From assembly GCA_937897495.1 (NCBI GenBank), contig CALCBL010000451.1:1-10828 (forward strand): a stretch of 10,828 nucleotides of DNA. The letters run 5' to 3'. Every line of letters starts with the position of its first letter. Position 1 is the first letter of the stretch. Positions 1 to 6,214 of this stretch are shown piece after piece. The notes below the pieces were generated by a model. That model made no database searches and was not told the origin of the DNA. It was given only the letters and a program-made list of their open reading frames with translations. The position numbers and the translations under genes were made by a program. Source of the stretch: an uncultured Burkholderiales bacterium. GTDB taxonomy: Bacteria > Pseudomonadota > Gammaproteobacteria > Burkholderiales > Burkholderiaceae_C.

Positions 1-207
1 AAAGTTGCAGCCAAAGTTGCGGTCAAAGTGGCAGCAAAAGCAGCCCCCAAAGCAGCCCCAAAAGCCACGGCCAAACTCGCAGCCAAGCCAAGCCCTAAAA
101 CACCCGTTAAATCGATTGCAAAACCAGCAGCACCTGTGAAGGCGGAGAAAGTCGCCAAGCCTGCCAAAGCTGAAAAGCCAGCCAAGGTGGCCAAAGCCGA
201 AAAATCA
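1..207 (+). repeat. Low-complexity Lys/Ala/Pro codon repeats within dksA
   Basis: The stretch encodes irregular K-A-A-P, K-V-A and K-A-E-K units. The clearest exact copy is an 11-base unit, AAAGCAGCCCC, at 37-47 and again at 49-59, a 12-base period that equals four codons. Slippage between such units would keep the reading frame, so tail length could vary between strains. The composition resembles histone H1-like or AlgP-like bacterial tails, which are generally thought to contact DNA; that role here is inference. Confidence 0.7.
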
Positions 208-861
208 GCCCCAGTTGCACCCTCGGTGGTGGTGGCGCCTGTGGTTTCTGGTGACGTGCCCGCGCGTGCTGTGCGACCGTCTGCCCGTCTCGCTCAAATT
301 ACTGTGCCATCGATGGCTCAATCGGTGGCTTCTACGGCTGCAAAAGCCAGTTACTTACAAAACATGCCCACACAAGCTCTGACACCCCCGCCCTTCGTGG
401 CCGTTAAAAAAGATGCCAAGTTGGCCAACAATTGGAAAACCAAAAAACCCGATCAACTGAGCGATGCTGAAATCATGGCCATGTCCGACAAGGACTACAT
501 GAACGATGCCCAAATGGCATATTTCAGAATCAAATTGGTGATCCTCAAACAAGGTATCTTGGCCAATGCGGGTGAAACCACCGAGCATTTGCGCGAAGAC
601 ACTGTGGTGGTGCCCGACCCCGCAGACCGCGCCACCATTGAAGAAGAGCACGCTCTTGAACTTCGCACGCGTGACCGTGAGCGCAAGTTGCTCAAGAAAA
701 TTGAGCAATCCATTCAGCGCATTGATTCAGGCGATTATGGTTATTGCGACGAAACGGGTGAACCCATTGGTGTGGGCCGTTTGTTGGCGCGTCCAACTGC
801 CAATTTGTCATTGGAAGCGCAGCAGCGACGCGAACTCAAACAAAAAATGTTTGGGGATTGA
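1..861 (+). CDS. dksA: DksA/TraR-family RNA polymerase-binding transcription factor, 5' end outside window
   Basis: DksA-type proteins bind in the RNA polymerase secondary channel and, with ppGpp, adjust rRNA, ribosomal and amino-acid promoters. The frame is open to the first base, with K-V-A-A type codons before the first in-frame GTG (28), so the true start lies upstream. Counting from base 1, residues 1-69 are a Lys/Ala/Pro-rich low-complexity tail, about 70-145 a Ser/Ala/Pro-rich linker, and 150-286 the DksA core. The core aligns without gaps to my recollection of E. coli DksA: YMNDAQ at 166, the coiled-coil tip DPADRA with Asp206, Asp209 and Ala211 (E. coli D71, D74, A76), and ELRTRDRERKL after it. 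The four zinc-ligand positions read Cys249, Thr252, Ser270, Ala273, so zinc binding by the usual site is unlikely. E. coli DksA is 151 residues; the excess here is the tail. The family call is firm; whether this is the main DksA or a paralogue cannot be told from this window. Confidence 0.88.
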   Translation, partial: KVAAKVAVKVAAKAAPKAAPKATAKLAAKPSPKTPVKSIAKPAAPVKAEKVAKPAKAEKPAKVAKAEKSAPVAPSVVVAPVVSGDVPARAVRPSARLAQITVPSMAQSVASTAAKASYLQNMPTQALTPPPFVAVKKDAKLANNWKTKKPDQLSDAEIMAMSDKDYMNDAQMAYFRIKLVILKQGILANAGETTEHLREDTVVVPDPADRATIEEEHALELRTRDRERKLLKKIEQSIQRIDSGDYGYCDETGEPIGVGRLLARPTANLSLEAQQRRELKQKMFGD

Positions 862-883
862 ATTGAGGTCTCTGACGACTCAG

Positions 884-910
884 AAAAGGCTCCATCAGGA
901 GCCTTTTTTT
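884..910 (+). terminator. Intrinsic terminator after dksA
   Basis: A perfect 10-bp inverted repeat (AAAAGGCTCC at 884-893 and GGAGCCTTTT at 898-907) encloses a 4-base ATCA loop. Its GC-rich core GGCTCC/GGAGCC is followed by seven T residues (904-910). It begins 22 bases after the dksA stop codon and should end that transcript, separating it from the mraZ operon. The A-tract on the left arm also gives it some potential as a terminator on the minus strand, but no minus-strand gene is seen here. Confidence 0.93.
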
Positions 911-917
911 CGCATTC

Positions 918-958
918 AAACAACAATTGCTTCGTTGTTTAAATTTTTTGAAAAATTT
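918..958. repeat. AT-rich inverted repeats in the dksA-mraZ gap
   Basis: Two adjacent inverted repeats sit just after the terminator. The first pairs AAACAAC (918-924) with GTTGTTT (934-940) around a 9-base loop. The second pairs AAATTTTT (941-948) with AAAAATTT (951-958) around TG. The first, followed by a run of six T (944-949), could act as a weak back-up terminator. The second is nearly pure AT, so its hairpin would be weak and it may instead be bent DNA or a protein site. No coding signal is visible in this stretch. Confidence 0.45.
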
Positions 959-1106
959 TGAATTATTTTTTGATTCATCAAATGCCTCAGAAGTTACTTG
1001 CAGACCAAGTTCTAAGTGCCTAATTTTCAAGGATTTTTCCAACCAGATTCTCTTGCAAAGTATCCCCTAAGCCCTTGATTTCATTGAAAAAAACTTAAAA
1101 ACCCCC

Positions 1107-1134
1107 TTGTGGGTGCGTGAATACCTGATACAGT
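1107..1134 (+). promoter_or_regulatory. Candidate sigma-70 promoter of the mraZ operon
   Basis: A possible -35 element TTGTGG (1107-1112) lies 16 bases before a possible extended -10 element TGATACAGT (TG at 1126-1127, hexamer TACAGT at 1129-1134). Matches to consensus are partial: three bases in a row at -35 and four of six at -10. Transcription would start near 1141, giving a leader of about 60 bases before the mraZ start chosen here. Its place directly at the MraZ-type repeats fits an autoregulated promoter. This is pattern reading only. Confidence 0.45.
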
Positions 1135-1162
1135 GCAAAAAAGTGCAATTAAGTGGGAAAAG
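1133..1162 (+). promoter_or_regulatory. Probable MraZ operator: three GTG-type repeats with 10-bp period
   Basis: GTGCA (1133), GTGCA (1143) and GTGGG (1153) begin exactly 10 bases apart, each followed by a five-base A/T-rich spacer. A further GTGGG lies at 1109. Published MraZ sites are short direct repeats of the same design: TGGGN with 5-base spacing in E. coli, and AAAGTG-type boxes with a 10-base period in mollicutes. A 10-bp period puts each unit on the same face of the helix, as expected for a ring-shaped MraZ oligomer. The repeats overlap the predicted transcription start, a position suited to autorepression. Confidence 0.65.
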
Positions 1163-1203
1163 CTCCCAAATTGCTTATTTCGTCATCAGGAATTGAGAAT
1201 CAA

Positions 1204-1632
1204 GTGTTTCAAGGTGCATCTTCGTTGAGTTTGGACGCCAAAGGCCGCCTGTCGGTGCCTACGCGTCACCGCGAGGATTTGAGTGCCACTGCGAGTGGCC
1301 AACTCACCATCACCAAACACCCCCATGGCTGCTTAATGATGTTCCCCCGCACAGAGTGGGAGCGTTTCCGTGAGCGCATTGCACAGTTGCCCATGGAAGC
1401 TCAGTGGTGGAAGCGAATTTTCTTGGGCAATGCCATGGACGTGGACATGGACGGCACGGGCCGCGTCTTGATCTCGCCTGAGTTGCGCGCAGCAGCGGGC
1501 ATTGCCAAAGACACCATCTTGCTGGGCATGGGCAACCACTTTGAGTTGTGGGACAAAACCGCCTACGACACACAAGAAGCCAAAGCCATGCAGGGCGACA
1601 TGCCCGATGTCTTCAAGGACTTTTCGTTCTGA
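1204..1632 (+). CDS. mraZ: Transcriptional regulator MraZ
   Basis: MraZ is an AbrB/SpoVT-fold DNA-binding protein that forms ring-shaped oligomers and regulates the dcw operon, usually repressing its own promoter. From the GTG at 1204 the product is 142 residues, normal for the family, and opens with [20 protein letters not shown], the usual MraZ start. The two swapped repeats each show the family's DxxxR signature: DAKGR at 11-15 and DGTGR at 83-87. An earlier in-frame GTG at 1153 would add 17 residues ([10 protein letters not shown]...) that do not look like MraZ and would place the third operator repeat inside the gene, so I reject it. A modest AGGA (1188-1191) and GAG (1195-1197) precede the chosen start. 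It is the first gene of the operon, with rsmH 7 bases on. Confidence 0.95.
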   Translation: MFQGASSLSLDAKGRLSVPTRHREDLSATASGQLTITKHPHGCLMMFPRTEWERFRERIAQLPMEAQWWKRIFLGNAMDVDMDGTGRVLISPELRAAAGIAKDTILLGMGNHFELWDKTAYDTQEAKAMQGDMPDVFKDFSF

Positions 1633-1634
1633 GG
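1631..1634 (+). promoter_or_regulatory. Ribosome binding site that sets the rsmH start
   Basis: GAGG overlaps the mraZ stop codon (TGA, 1630-1632) and lies five bases before the GTG at 1640. Together with the protein alignment it supports that GTG rather than the upstream ATG at 1502. The overlap with the stop codon suggests translational coupling of rsmH to mraZ. Confidence 0.7.
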
Positions 1635-1639
1635 CCTGT

Positions 1640-2572
1640 GTGACGACCCATTGGCAACACACCACCGTCTTGCTCACTGAAGCAGTCGATGCATTGTTAG
1701 GCAGTGCATGCGAAGGCGCCCAAAAAAATATCTATGTCGATGCCACCTTTGGTCGAGGCGGTCATTCACGTTTGATTTTGTCGCGCTTGCCAGAGGGTGC
1801 GCAACTCATTGCATTTGACAAAGATGTCGAGGCCATCGCAGAGGCGGCGCAAATCAAGGATGCGCGTTTTTCAATTCGGCACGAAGGCTTCAGGCATCTG
1901 GGCGAATTGCCCGCTGGCAGCATTGCAGGTGTGTTGATGGACCTGGGAATCAGCTCCCCCCAAATTGACAACCCCGAGAGGGGTTTTTCTTTTCGTTTCG
2001 ATGGCCCCTTGGACATGCGCATGGACACCACGCGCGGTCAGAGTGTGGCCGAGTGGCTGGCCTCTGCCAGTGTGGATCAGATCACGGAGGTGGTACGTGA
2101 CTATGGCGAAGAACGGTTTGCTTTTCCGATTGCAAAGGCGATTGTGGCTCGCCGACAAGAGCGGGGCCCAATTTCATCCACCGCCGATTTGGCCGGGATC
2201 GTGGCTAGTACGGTCAAAACCCGCGAGCCGGGCAAGGACCCTGCAACGCGGACATTTCAGGCTCTTCGGATTTTCATCAACGCCGAGCTTGAGGAGCTTG
2301 AACAAGCGTTAGAAGCCAGCCTTGAAGTGTTGCAGCCTGGGGGCCGTTTGGTGGTCATCAGTTTTCACTCGTTGGAAGATCGCATCGTGAAGCAATTCAT
2401 TGCGAAGCATTCCAAAGAGGTCTATGACCGCCGCGCGCCTTTCGCAGTGCCGCAGCCCATGAAGCTGAAGTCTTTGGAGCGAATTCGGCCCAGTGATGCC
2501 GAGGTGGCTGGCAATCCGCGTTCACGCAGCGCCATCATGCGCGTGGCTGAAAGAACGGCGGTGATGGCATGA
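1640..2572 (+). CDS. rsmH: 16S rRNA (cytosine(1402)-N4)-methyltransferase RsmH (MraW)
   Basis: RsmH uses S-adenosylmethionine to methylate N4 of C1402 in the 16S rRNA decoding centre. The product is 310 residues, the usual family length. Visible motifs are [13 protein letters not shown] (7-19), the SAM-binding [10 protein letters not shown] (34-43), the acidic ribose-contact region FDKD (59-62), [10 protein letters not shown] (101-110), [15 protein letters not shown] (115-129), the loop [16 protein letters not shown] (238-253) and the C-terminal [14 protein letters not shown] (292-305). The open frame extends back to an ATG at 1502, but that would run 138 bases inside mraZ and add residues unlike the family. 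GTG 1640 gives the standard start (M-T-T-H-W-Q-H) and has a GAGG in place. The stop overlaps the ftsL start as ATGA. Confidence 0.96.
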   Translation: MTTHWQHTTVLLTEAVDALLGSACEGAQKNIYVDATFGRGGHSRLILSRLPEGAQLIAFDKDVEAIAEAAQIKDARFSIRHEGFRHLGELPAGSIAGVLMDLGISSPQIDNPERGFSFRFDGPLDMRMDTTRGQSVAEWLASASVDQITEVVRDYGEERFAFPIAKAIVARRQERGPISSTADLAGIVASTVKTREPGKDPATRTFQALRIFINAELEELEQALEASLEVLQPGGRLVVISFHSLEDRIVKQFIAKHSKEVYDRRAPFAVPQPMKLKSLERIRPSDAEVAGNPRSRSAIMRVAERTAVMA

Positions 2573-2901
2573 CGCGCATGAATTTGTTCTTGGTCATCGC
2601 CATCATTTTGTCGGCCATGTTTTTGGTCCACAGTCATTACGAAGCACGTCGCTCGTTCATGATTTTGGAAGCCGCCATGAAAGAGGCGACGCGTCTTGAG
2701 TTAGAGCACGAGCGTTTGCAAGTGGAGCGTCGTTCGCAAGCATCGCCACTGCGCATTGAGCAAATTGCCAAGCAACAATTGCAAATGCGTTTGGTCACAC
2801 CGGGCATTACCCAGTATGTGAAACAGCCGACTGATTTGCAAACAAGCTCACAAAAGCTGGCCGCTCAAAAGCCTGAAAAATCAAACGAGGCCAAGCCATG
2901 A
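2569..2901 (+). CDS. ftsL: Cell division protein FtsL
   Basis: FtsL is a small single-pass membrane protein of the FtsQLB divisome subcomplex, which relays activation to FtsWI. The 110-residue product has a very short cytoplasmic N-terminus, one membrane segment (about residues 5-22, [18 protein letters not shown]), a charged periplasmic coiled coil (about 25-58, rich in Glu, Arg and Leu) and a family-like stretch [18 protein letters not shown] (62-79), then a Lys/Gln/Ser-rich tail. FtsL is weakly conserved in sequence, so the call rests on size, topology and position between rsmH and ftsI. The start overlaps the rsmH stop (ATGA) and has no good Shine-Dalgarno sequence, so its translation probably depends on coupling. 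ATG 2578 is an alternative start three codons later. Confidence 0.93.
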   Translation: MTRMNLFLVIAIILSAMFLVHSHYEARRSFMILEAAMKEATRLELEHERLQVERRSQASPLRIEQIAKQQLQMRLVTPGITQYVKQPTDLQTSSQKLAAQKPEKSNEAKP

Positions 2902-4631
2902 GCCGCAGTGTTCAGCTGTCCTCTAGCCCTTTGTTGGCCAGCAAAACGCCAGTTTGGCGCAGCAAACTCATTGTGGCTGCCATGGCCTTGGCCTTTGTGG
3001 GCTTGGCTGTTCGAGCTTCGTATGTTCAGGTCTTTGAAAACGCCTTTTACAAACGCCAAGGCGAAGTACGCTTTGCCAGAACCCTGACCTTGCCTGCCAA
3101 TCGCGGCCGCATTTTGGACCGCAATGGTTTGATCTTGGCTTCCAGTGTGCCTGCACCCAGTGTGTGGGCCAATCCAGAAGAGATTGACAGATCGCCAGAA
3201 GGTTTGCGTCAGTTGAGCAAGTTGCTTGAAATGTCGCCCACAGAGTTGGCGAAGAAATTAGAGAACGAAGACAAAACTTTTGTGTGGCTTCGTCGTCAAA
3301 TGGACGAGCCTGTGGTGAAGCAAGTTTTGGCTTTGAACATCAAGGGCATCTACACCATCAAAGAATACAAACGTCTTTATCCTGAGGGTGAATCGGCGGC
3401 GCACATTGTCGGATTCACCAATGTCGAGGACAAAGGTCAAGAAGGCATTGAGTTGATTTTCCAAGATCAACTCTCTGGCAAACCTGGTGCAAGACGCGTC
3501 ATCAAAGATCGCTTGGGGCGTGTGGTGGAAGATGTGGGGCAAATGACGCCACCGGTCGATGGCGAAGATTTGCAATTGAGCATTGACAGCAAGGTGCAGT
3601 TCTTTGCCTACCAAAAACTGCGTGAAGCGGTTTTAGAAAACAAAGCCAAAGCAGGCAGTGTGGTGGTGCTAGATGCGCAAACGGGTGAAGTCTTGGCGCT
3701 GGCCAACTACCCTAGCTACTCACCCGACAAGCGTGTCAATTTGAGTGGCGAGCAATTGCGCAATCGCGCACTCACCGACAGTTTTGAGCCTGGTTCCACA
3801 ATGAAGCCTTTTGCCATTGCAGTCGCATTGGAAAAAGGCATCATCAAGCCCGAAACCATCATTCAAACTGCGCCTGGCAGCATCAACATCACGGGTTCCA
3901 CGATCACCGACTCGCACCCTTACGGCGCCCTCACTGTCAATGAGGTGATTCAAAAATCGAGCAACGTGGGGACGGTGAAAATTGCCATGCAATTGCAGCC
4001 CCGTGAAATGTGGGAAATGTTCACAGCGGTGGGTTTAGGCCAGAAACCACAATTGCCATTTCCAGGTGTGGTCAGTGGTCGCTTGCGGGCTGCCAAAACT
4101 TGGCGTCCTATTGAGCAAGCCACCATGAGTTATGGCTATGGTGTCTCGACCAGTTTGTTTCAAATGGCACGGGCTTACACCATTTTTGCCAGTGATGGTA
4201 AATCGCTGCCAGCCACGCTGATTAAGAACGGTCAAATTCCAGCGGGTGTGCCTGTGATCAGTCCAGAAAACGCACTGGCCGTTCGCCACATGCTGAACTT
4301 GGCAGCGGGCCCTGGCGGTACAGCTCAAAAAGCGCAAACCATGGGTTATTCGGTGGGCGGCAAAACTGGCACGGCTCACAAGCAAGAGGGCAAGGGCTAC
4401 GCTGGCAAAAAATACCGCGGCGTGTTTGTGGGCATGGCACCCATTGAAAAACCACGCATTGTGGTGGCCGTCATGATTGATGAACCTTCTAACGGCCGTT
4501 ATTACGGCGGTGATGTGGCCGCGCCCGTTTTCAGTCAAACCGTACAGCAAAGTTTGCGCTTGATGGGTGTGCAACCCGATATGAGTGTCAAGCCACAAAT
4601 TGTGGCCAACGCTGTGGAGGAGTCGTTCTGA
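2898..4631 (+). CDS. ftsI: Septal peptidoglycan transpeptidase FtsI (penicillin-binding protein 3)
   Basis: FtsI is the class B penicillin-binding protein that cross-links septal peptidoglycan, acting in the periplasm with FtsW. At 577 residues it is close to E. coli FtsI (588). It has a cytoplasmic N-terminus of about 22 residues, one membrane anchor (about 23-41), the PBP-dimer domain beginning with ANRGRILDRNG (67-77), and a transpeptidase domain with all three active-site motifs: STMK (300-303, nucleophile Ser300), SSN (354-356) and KTG (489-491). The motifs are intact, so beta-lactam binding is expected. The start overlaps the ftsL stop as ATGA, with GAGG (2887-2890) seven bases before it. 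The stop shares one base with the murE start (TGATG). Confidence 0.97.
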   Translation: MSRSVQLSSSPLLASKTPVWRSKLIVAAMALAFVGLAVRASYVQVFENAFYKRQGEVRFARTLTLPANRGRILDRNGLILASSVPAPSVWANPEEIDRSPEGLRQLSKLLEMSPTELAKKLENEDKTFVWLRRQMDEPVVKQVLALNIKGIYTIKEYKRLYPEGESAAHIVGFTNVEDKGQEGIELIFQDQLSGKPGARRVIKDRLGRVVEDVGQMTPPVDGEDLQLSIDSKVQFFAYQKLREAVLENKAKAGSVVVLDAQTGEVLALANYPSYSPDKRVNLSGEQLRNRALTDSFEPGSTMKPFAIAVALEKGIIKPETIIQTAPGSINITGSTITDSHPYGALTVNEVIQKSSNVGTVKIAMQLQPREMWEMFTAVGLGQKPQLPFPGVVSGRLRAAKTWRPIEQATMSYGYGVSTSLFQMARAYTIFASDGKSLPATLIKNGQIPAGVPVISPENALAVRHMLNLAAGPGGTAQKAQTMGYSVGGKTGTAHKQEGKGYAGKKYRGVFVGMAPIEKPRIVVAVMIDEPSNGRYYGGDVAAPVFSQTVQQSLRLMGVQPDMSVKPQIVANAVEESF

Positions 4632-6214
4632 TGCAAACCCTGCACAGCCCAACTCAAGCCGCAGAATGGTTGCGCCAACACGTCACTGGCGTTTTGTGCA
4701 CCGACAGTCGCGCCATTCAAAAAGGCGATGGCTTCATTGCTTGGCCAGGCATGGCCACCGATGGTCGTGCTTATGTCGCATCGGCATTTGAGCAAGGTGC
4801 TACAGCTTGTTTGGTAGAGGCAGAAGACTGCTCGCAATGGCAATCGGCCTGGCAAGCCGCGGCAAACAAAGTGCCCACTCAAGTGGCGGCCTATACAGGT
4901 TTGAAAGCCGATACAGGCTGGATTGCAGATGCTTACTACGAGCAACCCAGCCAAGCACTGAAGGTGTTGGCGGTCACAGGCACGAATGGCAAAACGTCTG
5001 CGACTTGGTGGTTGGCTCAGGCACTCAATGCCATGAAGCTCAGCGTTGAGGGTGAGGCATTAGCGCCCCGTTGTGCCATTGTGGGTACGCTGGGCGTGGG
5101 ACAGCCACCCCATTTAATGTCGACGGGCATGACCACGCCAGATCCTGTTTTATTGCAAGCGCAATTTAGAAAATTTGTAGCTGCAGGTATCTCCCACTGT
5201 GCCATTGAAGCCAGCTCCATCGGGCTTGCCGAGCAGCGCTTGGCTGGCACGCACATTCAATTGGCCATGTTGACCAATTTCACGCAAGATCATTTGGACT
5301 ACCACGGTTCAATGGCGGCTTACTGGCAAGCCAAGCAGGCACTCTTTGCGTGGCCCAAACTTGAGATAGCGGTGATCAACGTCGATGATGTGCAAGGTGC
5401 CAAGTTGGCAGTTGATCTGTCTCAGAGAGTTTTGACAGATGCCAGCGCTCAAGTCTTGGACCTTTGGACTTGCTCTAGCCAAGGACAAGAGGCTCGATTG
5501 CAAGCACGTCATTTGACAAGGAACTTAACGGGTTTGGCCTTCGATGTGATCGAGGGCTCGGAAAGTGTTCACCTCCAAACTTCATTGATGGGGGATTACA
5601 ACGTTGACAACATGCTTGGGGTGATCGCTGCCTTGCGCGCCTTGAAATACGACTTGGTACAAATCGTTCAAATTTGTGCGCAACTCAAAGCAGTACCGGG
5701 CCGCATGGAAAAAGTCGCTGGCGTAGAGGGGCTTGAATTGCCTCTGACGGTGGTGGACTATGCGCACACCCCCGATGCTGTGACACAAACCTTGCTGGCA
5801 CTGAAACCGCTGGCCGACGCTTTGGGCTCGCAACTCTGGTGTGTCTTGGGTTGTGGTGGTGATCGAGATGCCAGCAAGCGCCCCTTGATGGCTGCGGCGG
5901 CTGAATCTGTGGCTCACCATTTGGTGCTAACCAGTGACAACCCGCGCAGTGAATTGCCTGACCAAATTGTGCAGGACATGCGTCAAGGTTTGCAAGCACC
6001 CGACAAAGCACTTCAAGAACTTGACCGTGCCAAAGCTATTTTTCAAACGATCATGCAAGCAGGTCAGCATGATGTGATTTTGATTGCAGGCAAAGGCCAT
6101 GAGGACACCCAAGAAATTGCAGGGATAAAGCACCCCTTCGACGATCGCTTGCACGCGCATGAAGCATTGGTTAAACGGGCCAATGGGGTGAAGCAGATGA
6201 GGGCTCAGCCATGA
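4631..6214 (+). CDS. murE: UDP-N-acetylmuramoyl-L-alanyl-D-glutamate--2,6-diaminopimelate ligase MurE
   Basis: MurE adds the third stem-peptide residue to UDP-MurNAc-L-Ala-D-Glu in the cytoplasm, with ATP hydrolysis. The 527-residue protein shows the N-terminal TDSRAIQKGDGFIAWPG (24-40), the ATP-binding VTGTNGKTS (115-123), TGMTTPDP (165-172), EASSIGL (193-199), TNFTQDHLDYHGSM (215-228) followed by Lys235 (the lysine carbamylated in this family), VDYAHTPDAV (375-384) and GCGGDRDASKRP (408-419). DNPR at 436-439 is the signature for meso-diaminopimelate rather than lysine, fitting a Gram-negative wall. Length is slightly above E. coli MurE (495). GGAGGAG (4616-4622) sits eight bases before the ATG, inside the end of ftsI, and the start overlaps the ftsI stop by one base. 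Confidence 0.97.
   Translation: MQTLHSPTQAAEWLRQHVTGVLCTDSRAIQKGDGFIAWPGMATDGRAYVASAFEQGATACLVEAEDCSQWQSAWQAAANKVPTQVAAYTGLKADTGWIADAYYEQPSQALKVLAVTGTNGKTSATWWLAQALNAMKLSVEGEALAPRCAIVGTLGVGQPPHLMSTGMTTPDPVLLQAQFRKFVAAGISHCAIEASSIGLAEQRLAGTHIQLAMLTNFTQDHLDYHGSMAAYWQAKQALFAWPKLEIAVINVDDVQGAKLAVDLSQRVLTDASAQVLDLWTCSSQGQEARLQARHLTRNLTGLAFDVIEGSESVHLQTSLMGDYNVDNMLGVIAALRALKYDLVQIVQICAQLKAVPGRMEKVAGVEGLELPLTVVDYAHTPDAVTQTLLALKPLADALGSQLWCVLGCGGDRDASKRPLMAAAAESVAHHLVLTSDNPRSELPDQIVQDMRQGLQAPDKALQELDRAKAIFQTIMQAGQHDVILIAGKGHEDTQEIAGIKHPFDDRLHAHEALVKRANGVKQMRAQP

Noticed and set aside
28..30. GTG as the start of the dksA-family gene
   Set aside because: The frame stays open to base 1 with the same K-V-A-A coding pattern upstream, so the gene clearly begins outside the window.
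1..207. Repeat array such as a CRISPR or minisatellite at the window start
   Set aside because: The repeats are irregular, have no spacer structure, and are explained by Lys/Ala/Pro codons in an open reading frame.
566..961. Plus-strand open frame overlapping the end of dksA and the terminator
   Set aside because: It runs out of frame through the conserved DksA core and straight through the terminator hairpin; no family resemblance.
1502..1639. Extended rsmH N-terminus from ATG 1502
   Set aside because: It would lie wholly inside mraZ, gives non-family residues, and GTG 1640 has both a ribosome binding site and the canonical start.
4035..4652. 205-codon open frame on the minus strand opposite ftsI
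   Set aside because: It is rich in His, Cys and Arg as expected from reading a conserved gene backwards, shows no family motif, and lies opposite intact ftsI catalytic motifs.
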